Positions 1-5,248 of a stretch of DNA of 6,475 bases are shown here, piece after piece. Positions within the stretch are counted from its first letter, which is position 1, and each line of letters opens with the position of its first letter. The notes under the pieces were generated by a model, which saw nothing but the letters and a program-made list of their open reading frames with translations, did no database searches and had not been told where the DNA came from. This DNA is from Eubacteriales Family XIII. Incertae Sedis bacterium (GTDB lineage Bacteria; Bacillota; Clostridia; Peptostreptococcales; Anaerovoracaceae). The stretch lies in NCBI GenBank assembly GCA_031290715.1, contig JAITNA010000198.1, forward strand, positions 1 to 6,475, in the 5' to 3' direction. The position numbers and the translations under genes were made by a program.

Positions 1-38
1 AGTACAGCGTCCGCTTCAAGCCGAACCCTTATGTTTGA
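1..38 (+). CDS. possible 3' end of an unidentified gene
   Basis: Frame 3 reads eleven codons (YSVRFKPNPYV) from the window edge to a TGA at 36-38. The codons are GC-rich at the third position, like the operon genes, and the sequence turns AT-rich directly after the stop. That transition is what suggests a real gene end. Eleven codons are too few to name a family or exclude chance. If real, this gene reads rightward toward the repeat island. Confidence 0.3.
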   Translation, partial: YSVRFKPNPYV

Positions 39-144
39 CAAATCATCAAAGGGTCGATTCAGGCAGCAAACATCTAAATATATGCGATACGTTTTCATTA
101 TTTCATTATACGGCAACAAAGGTTTATCCGCAAATATCGCCAAA
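39..144. other. AT-rich spacer, no gene seen
   Basis: This stretch is clearly AT-richer than what follows. Short open frames cross it but continue into repeat DNA and show no recognisable protein. A TTGACA at 35-40 has no -10 partner at the right distance. I see no stem-loop followed by a T-run that would terminate the gene possibly ending at 38. Confidence 0.5.
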
Positions 145-224
145 GGATTCCCGGGCGCGGAGCGAACCCCTGTCATCCTTGGGGCGCCCAAAGGGCGATC
201 CCGAGGATCCAGTGCCAACTAAAA
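145..224 (+). repeat. dispersed repeat, module A copy 1
   Basis: The copy begins GGATTCCCGGGCGCGGAGCGAACC and ends AGTGCCAACTAAAA. Positions 161-224 recur at 926-989 with one mismatch in 64 (T171 versus C936). Inside it are a small hairpin, CGCCC-AAA-GGGCG (185-197), and a second short palindrome around ATCC-CGA-GGAT (198-209). No coding potential is evident. The core GGATCCTCGGGAT motif, on the other strand, recurs at 6337-6349. Confidence 0.85.
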
Positions 225-226
225 AC

Positions 227-253
227 CTGGATTCCCGCCTTCGCGGGAATAAC
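227..253 (+). repeat. intact inverted repeat ATTCCC-N8-GGGAAT
   Basis: The unit reads CTGG, then the 20-bp palindromic core at 231-250 (ATTCCCGCCTTCGCGGGAAT), then AAC. The arms pair through ATTCCCGC/GCGGGAAT around a short loop. The core matches the ATTCCC-N8-GGGAAT form known for neisserial dRS3 elements; that is resemblance in form, not proof of shared origin. The segment from 242 to 294 recurs at 889-941 with one mismatch. Confidence 0.85.
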
Positions 254-260
254 AGAAGTC

Positions 261-324
261 CGTCATTCCCAAGCGCGAAGCGAACCCCCGTCATTCCCGG
301 GCGCGAAGCGAACCGGGAATCCAG
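261..324 (+). repeat. tandem 28-bp repeat plus palindromic end
   Basis: Two adjacent 28-bp units (261-288 and 289-316) share CGTCATTCCC-NN-GCGCGAAGCGAACC and differ at four positions. The second unit closes a hairpin, ATTCCCGG (293-300) with CCGGGAAT (313-320), around a 12-base loop holding the GCGCGAAGCGAA motif, and continues into CCAG. The first unit lacks the closing arm. The same GCGCGAAGCGAACC motif recurs at 921-934 and, with one change, at 154-167. Confidence 0.8.
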
Positions 325-352
325 TTTAAAACACCGCGCCCGGATGGTTTGT

Positions 353-404
353 CACTATATTCCCGCCTCCGCGGGAATGACAAGGGTTGTCGCGGGAATG
401 ACAA
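353..404 (+). repeat. inverted repeat with duplicated right half
   Basis: A second intact 20-bp core lies at 359-378 (ATTCCCGCCTCCGCGGGAAT), followed by GACAA. The right half alone, CGCGGGAATGACAA, occurs at 370-383 and again at 391-404, a 21-bp step. The second occurrence has no left arm, so it looks like a partial duplication or the remnant of a deleted copy. Confidence 0.8.
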
Positions 405-412
405 TTGATAGT

Positions 413-479
413 CACTGGATTCTCGGGCTCCGCCGCAAGCGGCGGCCCCAATGACATTGGTTTTGCCGGGAATCCAGTG
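413..479 (+). repeat. long inverted repeat abutting the nuclease promoter
   Basis: The arms CACTGGATTCTCGG (413-426) and CCGGGAATCCAGTG (466-479) are complementary with a single G-T wobble. Between them is a GC-rich inner hairpin, CCGCCGC/GCGGCGG (430-436 with 439-445). The unit ends one base before the TATAAT that precedes the GIY-YIG gene, so the gene's promoter overlaps the repeat edge. It can be read as one repeat unit with an enlarged, structured centre. Confidence 0.8.
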
Positions 480-485
480 TATAAT
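457..485 (+). promoter_or_regulatory. sigma70-type promoter for a leaderless nuclease mRNA
   Basis: TTGGTT (457-462) and a consensus TATAAT (480-485) are separated by 17 bases. Transcription would normally begin about seven bases after the -10, at 491-493, which is the ATG of the nuclease gene. The start codon has no properly spaced Shine-Dalgarno: GAGAG at 487-491 is only one base away. The simplest reading is a leaderless mRNA. The -35 (3 of 6 matches) lies inside the right part of the 413-479 repeat. Confidence 0.55.
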
Positions 486-492
486 AGAGAGC

Positions 493-783
493 ATGGAATC
501 CAAAACATACTACGTCTACATCATGGCCAACAAACGAAACGGTACTCTTTACATCGGAGTAACTTCTGATTTAATTCAGAGGGTATATCAGCACAAGCAT
601 AAGACTTTCAAGGGCTTTACCGCGAAATACGATGTGGACAAATTGGTGTTTTACAGGGAAACAGGCGACATTCAAGCGGCAATCCAGTATGAAAAAGAAT
701 TGAAACACTACAAAAGAGAATGGAAAATTAATCTGATTGAGGAAATGAACCCGACATGGCGCGACCTAAGCGAAGATTTCTAA
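493..783 (+). CDS. GIY-YIG domain nuclease, small single-domain protein
   Basis: The product is a 96-residue putative endonuclease of the COG2827/YhbQ-like GIY-YIG group. The GIY strand is represented by YYVYI (6-10) and the YIG strand by LYIGVT (19-24). The conserved Arg is R30 with H34 nearby. E67 in the YEKELK helix is the probable metal ligand, and the C-terminal NPTWRDL (86-92) is typical of this group. The protein is almost all catalytic domain, with no DNA-binding module attached. I chose ATG 493 over the in-frame ATG 451 because residues from 451 translate repeat DNA and the fold begins just after 493; TATAAT at 480-485 also fits 493. The gene is AT-richer than the operon and is embedded among repeats, which suggests separate acquisition. 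Its substrate is unknown. Repeat processing or mobility is an inference from position only; a repair-type role is also possible. Confidence 0.85.
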   Translation: MESKTYYVYIMANKRNGTLYIGVTSDLIQRVYQHKHKTFKGFTAKYDVDKLVFYRETGDIQAAIQYEKELKHYKREWKINLIEEMNPTWRDLSEDF

Positions 784-804
784 ACTGGATTCCCGCCTTG
801 CAGT

Positions 805-836
805 CACTTTCATGAAATCAGAGATTTCAGAAAGTG
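805..836. repeat. stem-loop 1 inside the split repeat
   Basis: CACTTTC-A-TGAAATC (805-819) pairs with GATTTCA-GAAAGTG (823-836). This gives 14 base pairs with one bulged A (812) and the three-base loop AGA. The base after the stem is TTGTATAAGG rather than a T-run, so an intrinsic terminator for the nuclease gene is possible but weak. As DNA it could equally be a cruciform or a protein-binding palindrome. Confidence 0.6.
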
Positions 837-844
837 TTGTATAA

Positions 845-883
845 GGTCTTCTTGCAAATTCCTTGCGAAATTTGAGAAGCACC
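845..883. repeat. stem-loop 2 inside the split repeat
   Basis: GGT-CTTCT-tg-CAAATT (845-860) pairs with AATTTG-AGAAG-c-ACC (869-883). This gives 14 base pairs interrupted by a two-base bulge on one side and one base on the other, around the loop CCTTGCGA. It follows the first stem-loop after eight bases. The right foot ends four bases before the repeat resumes, so the two stems together fill nearly the whole insertion. Confidence 0.55.
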
Positions 884-888
884 ATTAC

Positions 889-989
889 CGCGGGAATGAC
901 AGAAGTCCGTCATTCCCAAGCGCGAAGCGAACCCCCGTCATCCTTGGGGCGCCCAAAGGGCGATCCCGAGGATCCAGTGCCAACTAAAA
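889..989 (+). repeat. composite repeat, chimera of two left-side modules
   Basis: Positions 889-941 match 242-294 with one mismatch. Positions 926-989 match 161-224 with one mismatch. The two matches overlap in the shared AGCGAACCCC-N-GTCAT motif, so the copy looks like a join of the two modules at that motif. It ends 33 bp before the rsmG stop codon. Read on the minus strand it forms the 3' flank of the operon and offers the small hairpin CGCCC-AAA-GGGCG (950-962), but no T-run follows it, so I do not call a terminator. Confidence 0.8.
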
Positions 990-1022
990 CACAAAGGGGA
1001 CGTATAACTTGAAACACTTCTC

Positions 1023-1814
1023 TCACAGCGGGATCCGCGCAGGTACCCCTTCCTTGCGCGGATAAGCGCTCGGCGTCGTTCTCTCCTTGGAAAAAATGTA
1101 GATCGCGTGGCCGCGCCGCGGCAGCAGGTCTTTGTAGGTAAATATTTCCATATCTGCGCCGCCGCCCAATACCTCCCGCGCGACCAGGCTGTCCTCGATT
1201 TCCCCCTCCGCGCGCACCGTCTTGTACGCAAAGAACTGCCCGCCCGCGCGGACAAGCGGCAAACAATACTCCAAAATCAGCGGCAGCTTCCCGACCGCGC
1301 GGCAAAGCGCCAAATCAAAGCGCTCCCGCGCCAACGGATCGCGGCCGACCGTTTCCGCGCGCGCGTGGCGCACCGTGACATTGTCAAGCCCGAGCGCCCG
1401 CGCCGCCGCCGCCGCGAACTCCGTTCTTTTCCGCAAAGAATCCGTCAGAACAAACTCCTTCTCCGGGTAAACCAAGGCAAGCGGCAAGCCGGGAAAGCCC
1501 GCGCCGCTGCCGACATCCGCAATACGCCGAGCCGTTTCAATCCCCGAAAGACCCACACAGGCCAAGCTGTCGAGCAGGTGCAATTCAACAAATTCAACAG
1601 GCTCCGTAATGGTCGTCAGATTGATCTGTTCATTTTTTTCAAGAACAAGTTCCATCAAAAAAAGCAGCCGCTCCGAAAGCGATTCAAGCCCCGCCGCCGC
1701 GCCAAGCGGCATCGCGCACGCCCCCGCGCCCGCCCGCGCCCGCCGCGAAAGCAAAGACAAGCCCTGTTCCAACCGCAGCCGCGCCACGCCGTCCCCGTTT
1801 CCCAAAATACTCAT
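1023..1814 (-). CDS. rsmG: 16S rRNA (guanine527-N7)-methyltransferase RsmG
   Basis: RsmG (GidB) is a cytoplasmic SAM-dependent enzyme that methylates N7 of G527 in 16S rRNA; its loss in known bacteria gives low-level streptomycin resistance. The 263-residue product shows NLTTI (65-69), HLLDSL (79-84), the SAM-binding glycine loop ADVGSGAGFPGLPLA (99-113), D125 at the usual cofactor position, CRAVGKL (171-177) and the C-terminal PRKEGVPA (252-259). It is longer than the roughly 210-240 residues usual for the family, mainly because of an Ala/Gly/Arg-rich stretch at about 24-43 between two N-terminal helices. The ATG overlaps the mnmG stop as ATGA, a 4-bp overlap typical of translational coupling, and no strong independent Shine-Dalgarno is seen. 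It is the last gene of the operon, and no intrinsic terminator is visible after it. Confidence 0.96.
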   Translation of the reverse strand: MSILGNGDGVARLRLEQGLSLLSRRARAGAGACAMPLGAAAGLESLSERLLFLMELVLEKNEQINLTTITEPVEFVELHLLDSLACVGLSGIETARRIADVGSGAGFPGLPLALVYPEKEFVLTDSLRKRTEFAAAAARALGLDNVTVRHARAETVGRDPLARERFDLALCRAVGKLPLILEYCLPLVRAGGQFFAYKTVRAEGEIEDSLVAREVLGGGADMEIFTYKDLLPRRGHAIYIFSKERTTPSAYPRKEGVPARIPL

Positions 1815-3790
1815 AAGGATTTTATAACCACCATCAGTACGGAAATATCCGCGGGCGAAACCCCCGATATCCGCGCCGCCTGCCCGAGCGACGCCGGCCG
1901 GATCGCGTTCAGCTTCTGCCTTGCTTCAAGACGCAGCCCCTCCAAGGACAAATAGTCTATCGACGGCGGGATTTGCTTGCTCTCAAGCCGCCGGAACTTG
2001 TCGATCTGCTTCTTTTGTTTTTCGATGTAGCCCGCGTATTTGATCTCGATCTCCGCTTGCTCCCGCGCCGCCGCGGAGATCATCGGCCGCGCCGGGTCAA
2101 TGGCGCCGAGCGCTTCATAGCTCACCTCCGGCCGAACAAGCAGCTCCGCAAGGCTGATCGTCCCCGAAACGGGCGCGCCGCCAAGGCCCGAAAGCAGCGG
2201 ATTTGCCTGCGCCGCGCCGACGCGGGCCGCCCGAAGCCGGGCCATCTCCGTTTCAGCCGCCGTTTTTTTCGCCAAACACCGCTCCATCCGCAGCTCCGAC
2301 GCAAGCCCCAGTTCATACCCAGCCGGCGTCAGGCGCAAATCCGCGTTGTCCTGCCGCAGCACAAGCCGAAACTCCGCCCGCGACGTCATGATCCGGTAGG
2401 GCTCGTCCGTCCCTTTCGTGACGAGATCGTCGATGAGCACGCCGATATACGCTTCTTCCCGGCCGGGCACAAACGGCTCTTTTCCATCGAGCCCCCGCGC
2501 GGCGTTGATTCCCGCGACAAGCCCCTGCGCCGCCGCTTCCTCGTATCCCGAGGTGCCGTTGATCTGCCCCGCGCAAAACAGCCCGCTTACGCCCCGGTAC
2601 GCAAGCGCCGGCGTCAGGCGCTGCGGGTCAAGGCAATCGTATTCGATAGAATAGGCATAGCGCGAAAACTCCGCGCGCTCCATGCCCGGAATCGTCCGGT
2701 AGAACGCCTCCTGCAGCGGCTCGGGCAGGCTCGTACTCATGCCCTGAATATAGACCTCCTCCGTGTCTGTCCCCTCCGGCTCCAGAAAAAGCTGATGCCG
2801 CTCCCGCTCGGGAAAACGGCTCACCTTGTCTTCGATCGACAGACAGTAGCGCGGCCCGACCCCCGTGGTATACCCGCCGTACGGCGCCGTTTTTTCAATG
2901 TTTTCCGCGACAACCGCGTGCCCTCGCGGATTCGTATAGGTCAGCCAGCAGGAAATCTTGTTCTCGCCGGCCTCATCGTTCAAAAACGAAAAAGGCACGA
3001 TCTTCTCATCCCCTTTTTGTTCCTGCATTTTTTCATAATCAAGGCTCGACGCCAACACTCTCGCGGGTGTGCCCGTCTTGAAGCGCCGCAGCACAAAGCC
3101 CGCCGCCTTCATGCTTTCCGAAAGCTCCACCGCCGGCGCAAAGCCCCCCGGGCCGGACGCGAATGATCGGTCGCTCACAAAAATACGGCTGCCTAAATAG
3201 GCGCCCGCCGCGAGTACGACCGCCGCCGCCGGATAGCTCGTCCCGGATTTGAGCCGGACGCCGACGATTTTCCGTGCCTTCCCGCCCAAACCCGAAACCG
3301 CCGCATTCACCGAACCCGCCGAAAAATCCGCTTCATCCGGCGTACCGGAACCGACCCCGGAACCGACCCCGGAACCGTCCCCCTCATCCTCAAAAAGCAG
3401 CTCCGCCACCTCGCCCTGCCGCAGGTGCAGCCCCTCCTGCCGTTCGAGCGTCCGTTTCATTTCGATATGGTAGCGCATTTTGTCCGCTTGCGCGCGCGGC
3501 GAATGGACCGCCGGCCCTTTCGAGCGGTTCAGCATTCGGCTTTGGATGAAAGTCTTGTCGATGAGCAGGCCCATTTCCCCGCCGAGCGCATCGATTTCCT
3601 TCACCAACTGACCCTTGCCGGTCCCCCCGATCGAAGGGTTGCACGGCATATGCGCGATCGAATCGAGATTGATCGTGAGCAGCAGCGTGCGTTTCCCAAG
3701 GCGCGCGGAAGCGAGCGCCGCTTCGCAGCCGGCATGTCCGGCGCCGACGACGATGACATCATACGCTTCCCCTGTCCCGCTATTTCCCAA
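1811..3790 (-). CDS. mnmG: tRNA uridine-5-carboxymethylaminomethyl modification enzyme MnmG
   Basis: MnmG (GidA) is the FAD-dependent partner of MnmE; together they add the (carboxymethyl)aminomethyl group at C5 of U34 in certain tRNAs. With the TTG at 3788-3790 as start the protein has 659 residues. It shows the FAD dinucleotide fold VVGAGHAGCEAA (14-25), MPCNPSIGG with its Cys at 50, GPRYCLSIEDK (312-322) with the second conserved Cys at 316, GQINGTSGYEEAAAQGL (408-424), and the DDLVTKG-to-NADLRL block (454-487). TTG 3790 is favoured because GAGGAG (3798-3803) precedes it by seven bases. The upstream in-frame TTG at 3805 has no such site and would add five residues. The gene overlaps mnmE by 11 bp. 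It is about 30 residues longer than the usual ~628, owing to a Gly/Ser-rich insertion at 136-173. The motif usually written GPRYCPSIEDK has Leu in place of Pro here. Confidence 0.97.
   Translation of the reverse strand: MGNSGTGEAYDVIVVGAGHAGCEAALASARLGKRTLLLTINLDSIAHMPCNPSIGGTGKGQLVKEIDALGGEMGLLIDKTFIQSRMLNRSKGPAVHSPRAQADKMRYHIEMKRTLERQEGLHLRQGEVAELLFEDEGDGSGVGSGVGSGTPDEADFSAGSVNAAVSGLGGKARKIVGVRLKSGTSYPAAAVVLAAGAYLGSRIFVSDRSFASGPGGFAPAVELSESMKAAGFVLRRFKTGTPARVLASSLDYEKMQEQKGDEKIVPFSFLNDEAGENKISCWLTYTNPRGHAVVAENIEKTAPYGGYTTGVGPRYCLSIEDKVSRFPERERHQLFLEPEGTDTEEVYIQGMSTSLPEPLQEAFYRTIPGMERAEFSRYAYSIEYDCLDPQRLTPALAYRGVSGLFCAGQINGTSGYEEAAAQGLVAGINAARGLDGKEPFVPGREEAYIGVLIDDLVTKGTDEPYRIMTSRAEFRLVLRQDNADLRLTPAGYELGLASELRMERCLAKKTAAETEMARLRAARVGAAQANPLLSGLGGAPVSGTISLAELLVRPEVSYEALGAIDPARPMISAAAREQAEIEIKYAGYIEKQKKQIDKFRRLESKQIPPSIDYLSLEGLRLEARQKLNAIRPASLGQAARISGVSPADISVLMVVIKSL
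3272..3385 (-). repeat. low-complexity insertion in mnmG with 12-bp tandem repeat
   Basis: On the plus strand CCGGAACCGACC occurs at 3345-3356 and 3357-3368 and, as CCGGAACCGTCC, at 3369-3380. On the coding strand each copy gives about four codons of Gly-Ser-Gly-Val type, so the protein reads GSGVGSGVGSGT. This lies at the start of a stretch of about 38 residues absent from standard MnmG. The stretch falls between the ELLFED and KIVGV strands, where other homologs have a short turn. The repeat length is a multiple of three, so copy-number change would keep the frame. Confidence 0.8.
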
Positions 3791-5246
3791 TGCAAAACTC
3801 CTCAAACACGCGATCTAAGATATCTTCCGTCACGGTTTCCCCGATCATCTCCCCGAGCGTATCGTAGGCGGCGCGGACATTCACTTCCGCAAATTCCGGC
3901 GCATCCCCCCGCGACAAAATACGCACGGCTTCTTCGATTTCTTCTTTTGCCTGCAGGAGCGCCGCCTTGTGCCGCGCTTTCGTCACCAAAAGGCTGCCGC
4001 CCGCGGATACCGCCCCCGTGAAAACACGGCCGGCAATCTCTTTCTCGAGTTCCGCTGCGCCGTCAGTTTCAAAACCTGCTTCAAAACCCGTCGCCGCGCC
4101 GCCATTTCCTTCTTCCAAAGACGGCAAAGACCGCGAAAACAGCGACGTTTCCGCGATCCCCGCGGGAAACGAAAGCAGCGCGGCCGCTTCCTCTAAATCA
4201 AAAGCAGGGGGCAAATCGCGCTTGTTGACCACGAGTATCGTCTTTTTTTCCGGGTTCAGCGACGCGGCGATCTCCCGGTCCTCCGCGGAAAGCGGAAGGC
4301 TTCCGTCGAGGACAAACAACGCGATGTCCGCGCGTTCGTATATGCTCCGGCTCTTCCGAATGCCGAGCGTTTCGACCTCCCCCGCCGCTTCGCGGATTCC
4401 CGCCGTATCCGTCAAAATCACGGGTACGCCTGAGATATTCAGGAAGATTTCGATCGCGTCCCTTGTCGTTCCGGGGATATCCGTCACAATGGCCGCGCTT
4501 TCTCTCGCCATCGCGTTGAACAAAGAGGACTTCCCCGTGTTCGGTTTCCCGATGATCGCCGCGCGGACGCCGTCCCGGACAAGCCGCCCCGCGTCCGCGT
4601 CCGCAAGGAGCGCCCCCGCCTCGTCCCCCGCTTTTTTCAGCATGGGGAGATACGGGTCCGGCGTCCCGCCCCCTTCCTCCTCGAAGGCTTCCGGGTAGTC
4701 GATCCGCGCCGTGATTTCGGCTAACACGCCAAGCAAACCGCCCCTGACCGCGCGAATCCGCGCCGACAGCTTGCCCTCGGCCTGATCCTTCGCCGCGCGA
4801 TAGCTCCGCTCCGTCTTGGCGCGAATGAGGTCGATCACCGCGCCCGCCTGCACCAGATCGATTCGCCCGTTCAAAAATGCCCGCTTTGTGAACTCGCCCG
4901 GCGCCGCGGGAACAGCGCCCAATTCATAGGAAATTTCGAGGATTCGCCGCAGCGGCACAGGCCCGCCGTGACACTGAATCTCCGCGACGTCCTCCCCCGT
5001 ATAGCTATGGGGCGCTTTCATGAATACAGCAAGAACCTCATCGACCGTTTGCGCCGATGAGGGTTCCTTGATATGTCCGTACATCATTTTTTTGTCCGGG
5101 AAGCCGCCTTGATTCGCGGCGGCTTTTCCCCGCAGCGGGGCAAACATCTTTTCAAGAATACGCGCCGCGTTCTCTCCGCTGATGCGGACGATGCCGATGC
5201 CGCCCTCTCCCGGAGCGGTAGAAACAGCGGCGATCGTTTCGCCCAT
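3780..5246 (-). CDS. mnmE: tRNA modification GTPase MnmE
   Basis: MnmE (TrmE) is a dimerising, potassium-activated GTPase that binds a folate derivative and works with MnmG on tRNA U34. The 488-residue product has the N-terminal folate-binding domain (IAAVSTAPGEGGIGIVRISG, 5-24), the helical-domain entry GEFTKRAFLNGRIDL (117-131), and the inserted G domain: GKPNTGKS (233-240), TTRD (260-263), DTAG (280-283) and NKRD (341-344). It ends in the diagnostic CIGK (485-488) with the catalytic Cys. The length is slightly above the usual ~455-460. Much of the excess is a Gly/Ala/Phe-rich stretch at about 372-396, next to the G5 region, where ETS (366-368) stands for the usual SA(K/L). ATG 5246 has AAAGGGA (5253-5259) six bases upstream, and the jag stop codon is only 2 bp before it. 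Confidence 0.97.
   Translation of the reverse strand: MGETIAAVSTAPGEGGIGIVRISGENAARILEKMFAPLRGKAAANQGGFPDKKMMYGHIKEPSSAQTVDEVLAVFMKAPHSYTGEDVAEIQCHGGPVPLRRILEISYELGAVPAAPGEFTKRAFLNGRIDLVQAGAVIDLIRAKTERSYRAAKDQAEGKLSARIRAVRGGLLGVLAEITARIDYPEAFEEEGGGTPDPYLPMLKKAGDEAGALLADADAGRLVRDGVRAAIIGKPNTGKSSLFNAMARESAAIVTDIPGTTRDAIEIFLNISGVPVILTDTAGIREAAGEVETLGIRKSRSIYERADIALFVLDGSLPLSAEDREIAASLNPEKKTILVVNKRDLPPAFDLEEAAALLSFPAGIAETSLFSRSLPSLEEGNGGAATGFEAGFETDGAAELEKEIAGRVFTGAVSAGGSLLVTKARHKAALLQAKEEIEEAVRILSRGDAPEFAEVNVRAAYDTLGEMIGETVTEDILDRVFEEFCIGK
3798..3803 (-). promoter_or_regulatory. ribosome binding site deciding the mnmG start
   Basis: On the minus strand GAGGAG is followed by seven bases and then TTG (3790-3788). 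The site lies inside the last codons of mnmE (the Glu-Glu pair before FCIGK). It supports a TTG start with an 11-bp overlap rather than the farther TTG at 3805. Confidence 0.6.
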
Positions 5247-5248
5247 GG

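Larger units (their letters stand above)
784..900 (+). repeat. inverted repeat split by about 88 bp
   Basis: The left half, ACTGGATTCCCGCCTT (784-799), starts on the base after the nuclease stop codon. The matching right half, CCGCGGGAATGAC, is at 888-900. Joined, they would give a normal unit of the type seen at 227-253. The intervening 800-887 is AT-rich, has no counterpart elsewhere in the window, and folds into two stem-loops. I see no clear target-site duplication at the junctions. Confidence 0.65.

Noticed and set aside
35..40. TTGACA on the plus strand as a -35 element
   Set aside because: No -10 at 16-18 bases; the nearest AT-rich hexamer is too far away and no gene follows.
35..454. 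Long plus-strand open frame with peptides such as HYIPASAGMT and SRLRGN
   Set aside because: It is a translation of the repeat modules. The same short peptides appear wherever such repeats are read through, no domain is visible, and there is no ribosome binding site or codon pattern of a gene.
291..508. Two minus-strand open frames opposite the repeats and the nuclease start
   Set aside because: They read repeat DNA in reverse (WIPG- and FPRRRE-type peptides) and run across the likely nuclease promoter. No family resemblance.
145..989. CRISPR array
   Set aside because: Repeat units differ in spacing, are arranged as different modules, recur in reverse orientation elsewhere, and lack regular unique spacers. 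No cas gene is present.
1107..1955. Long plus-strand frames opposite rsmG, mnmG, mnmE and jag
   Set aside because: They are Arg/Pro-rich shadows typical of GC-rich genes read on the opposite strand. The minus-strand products carry complete family motifs.
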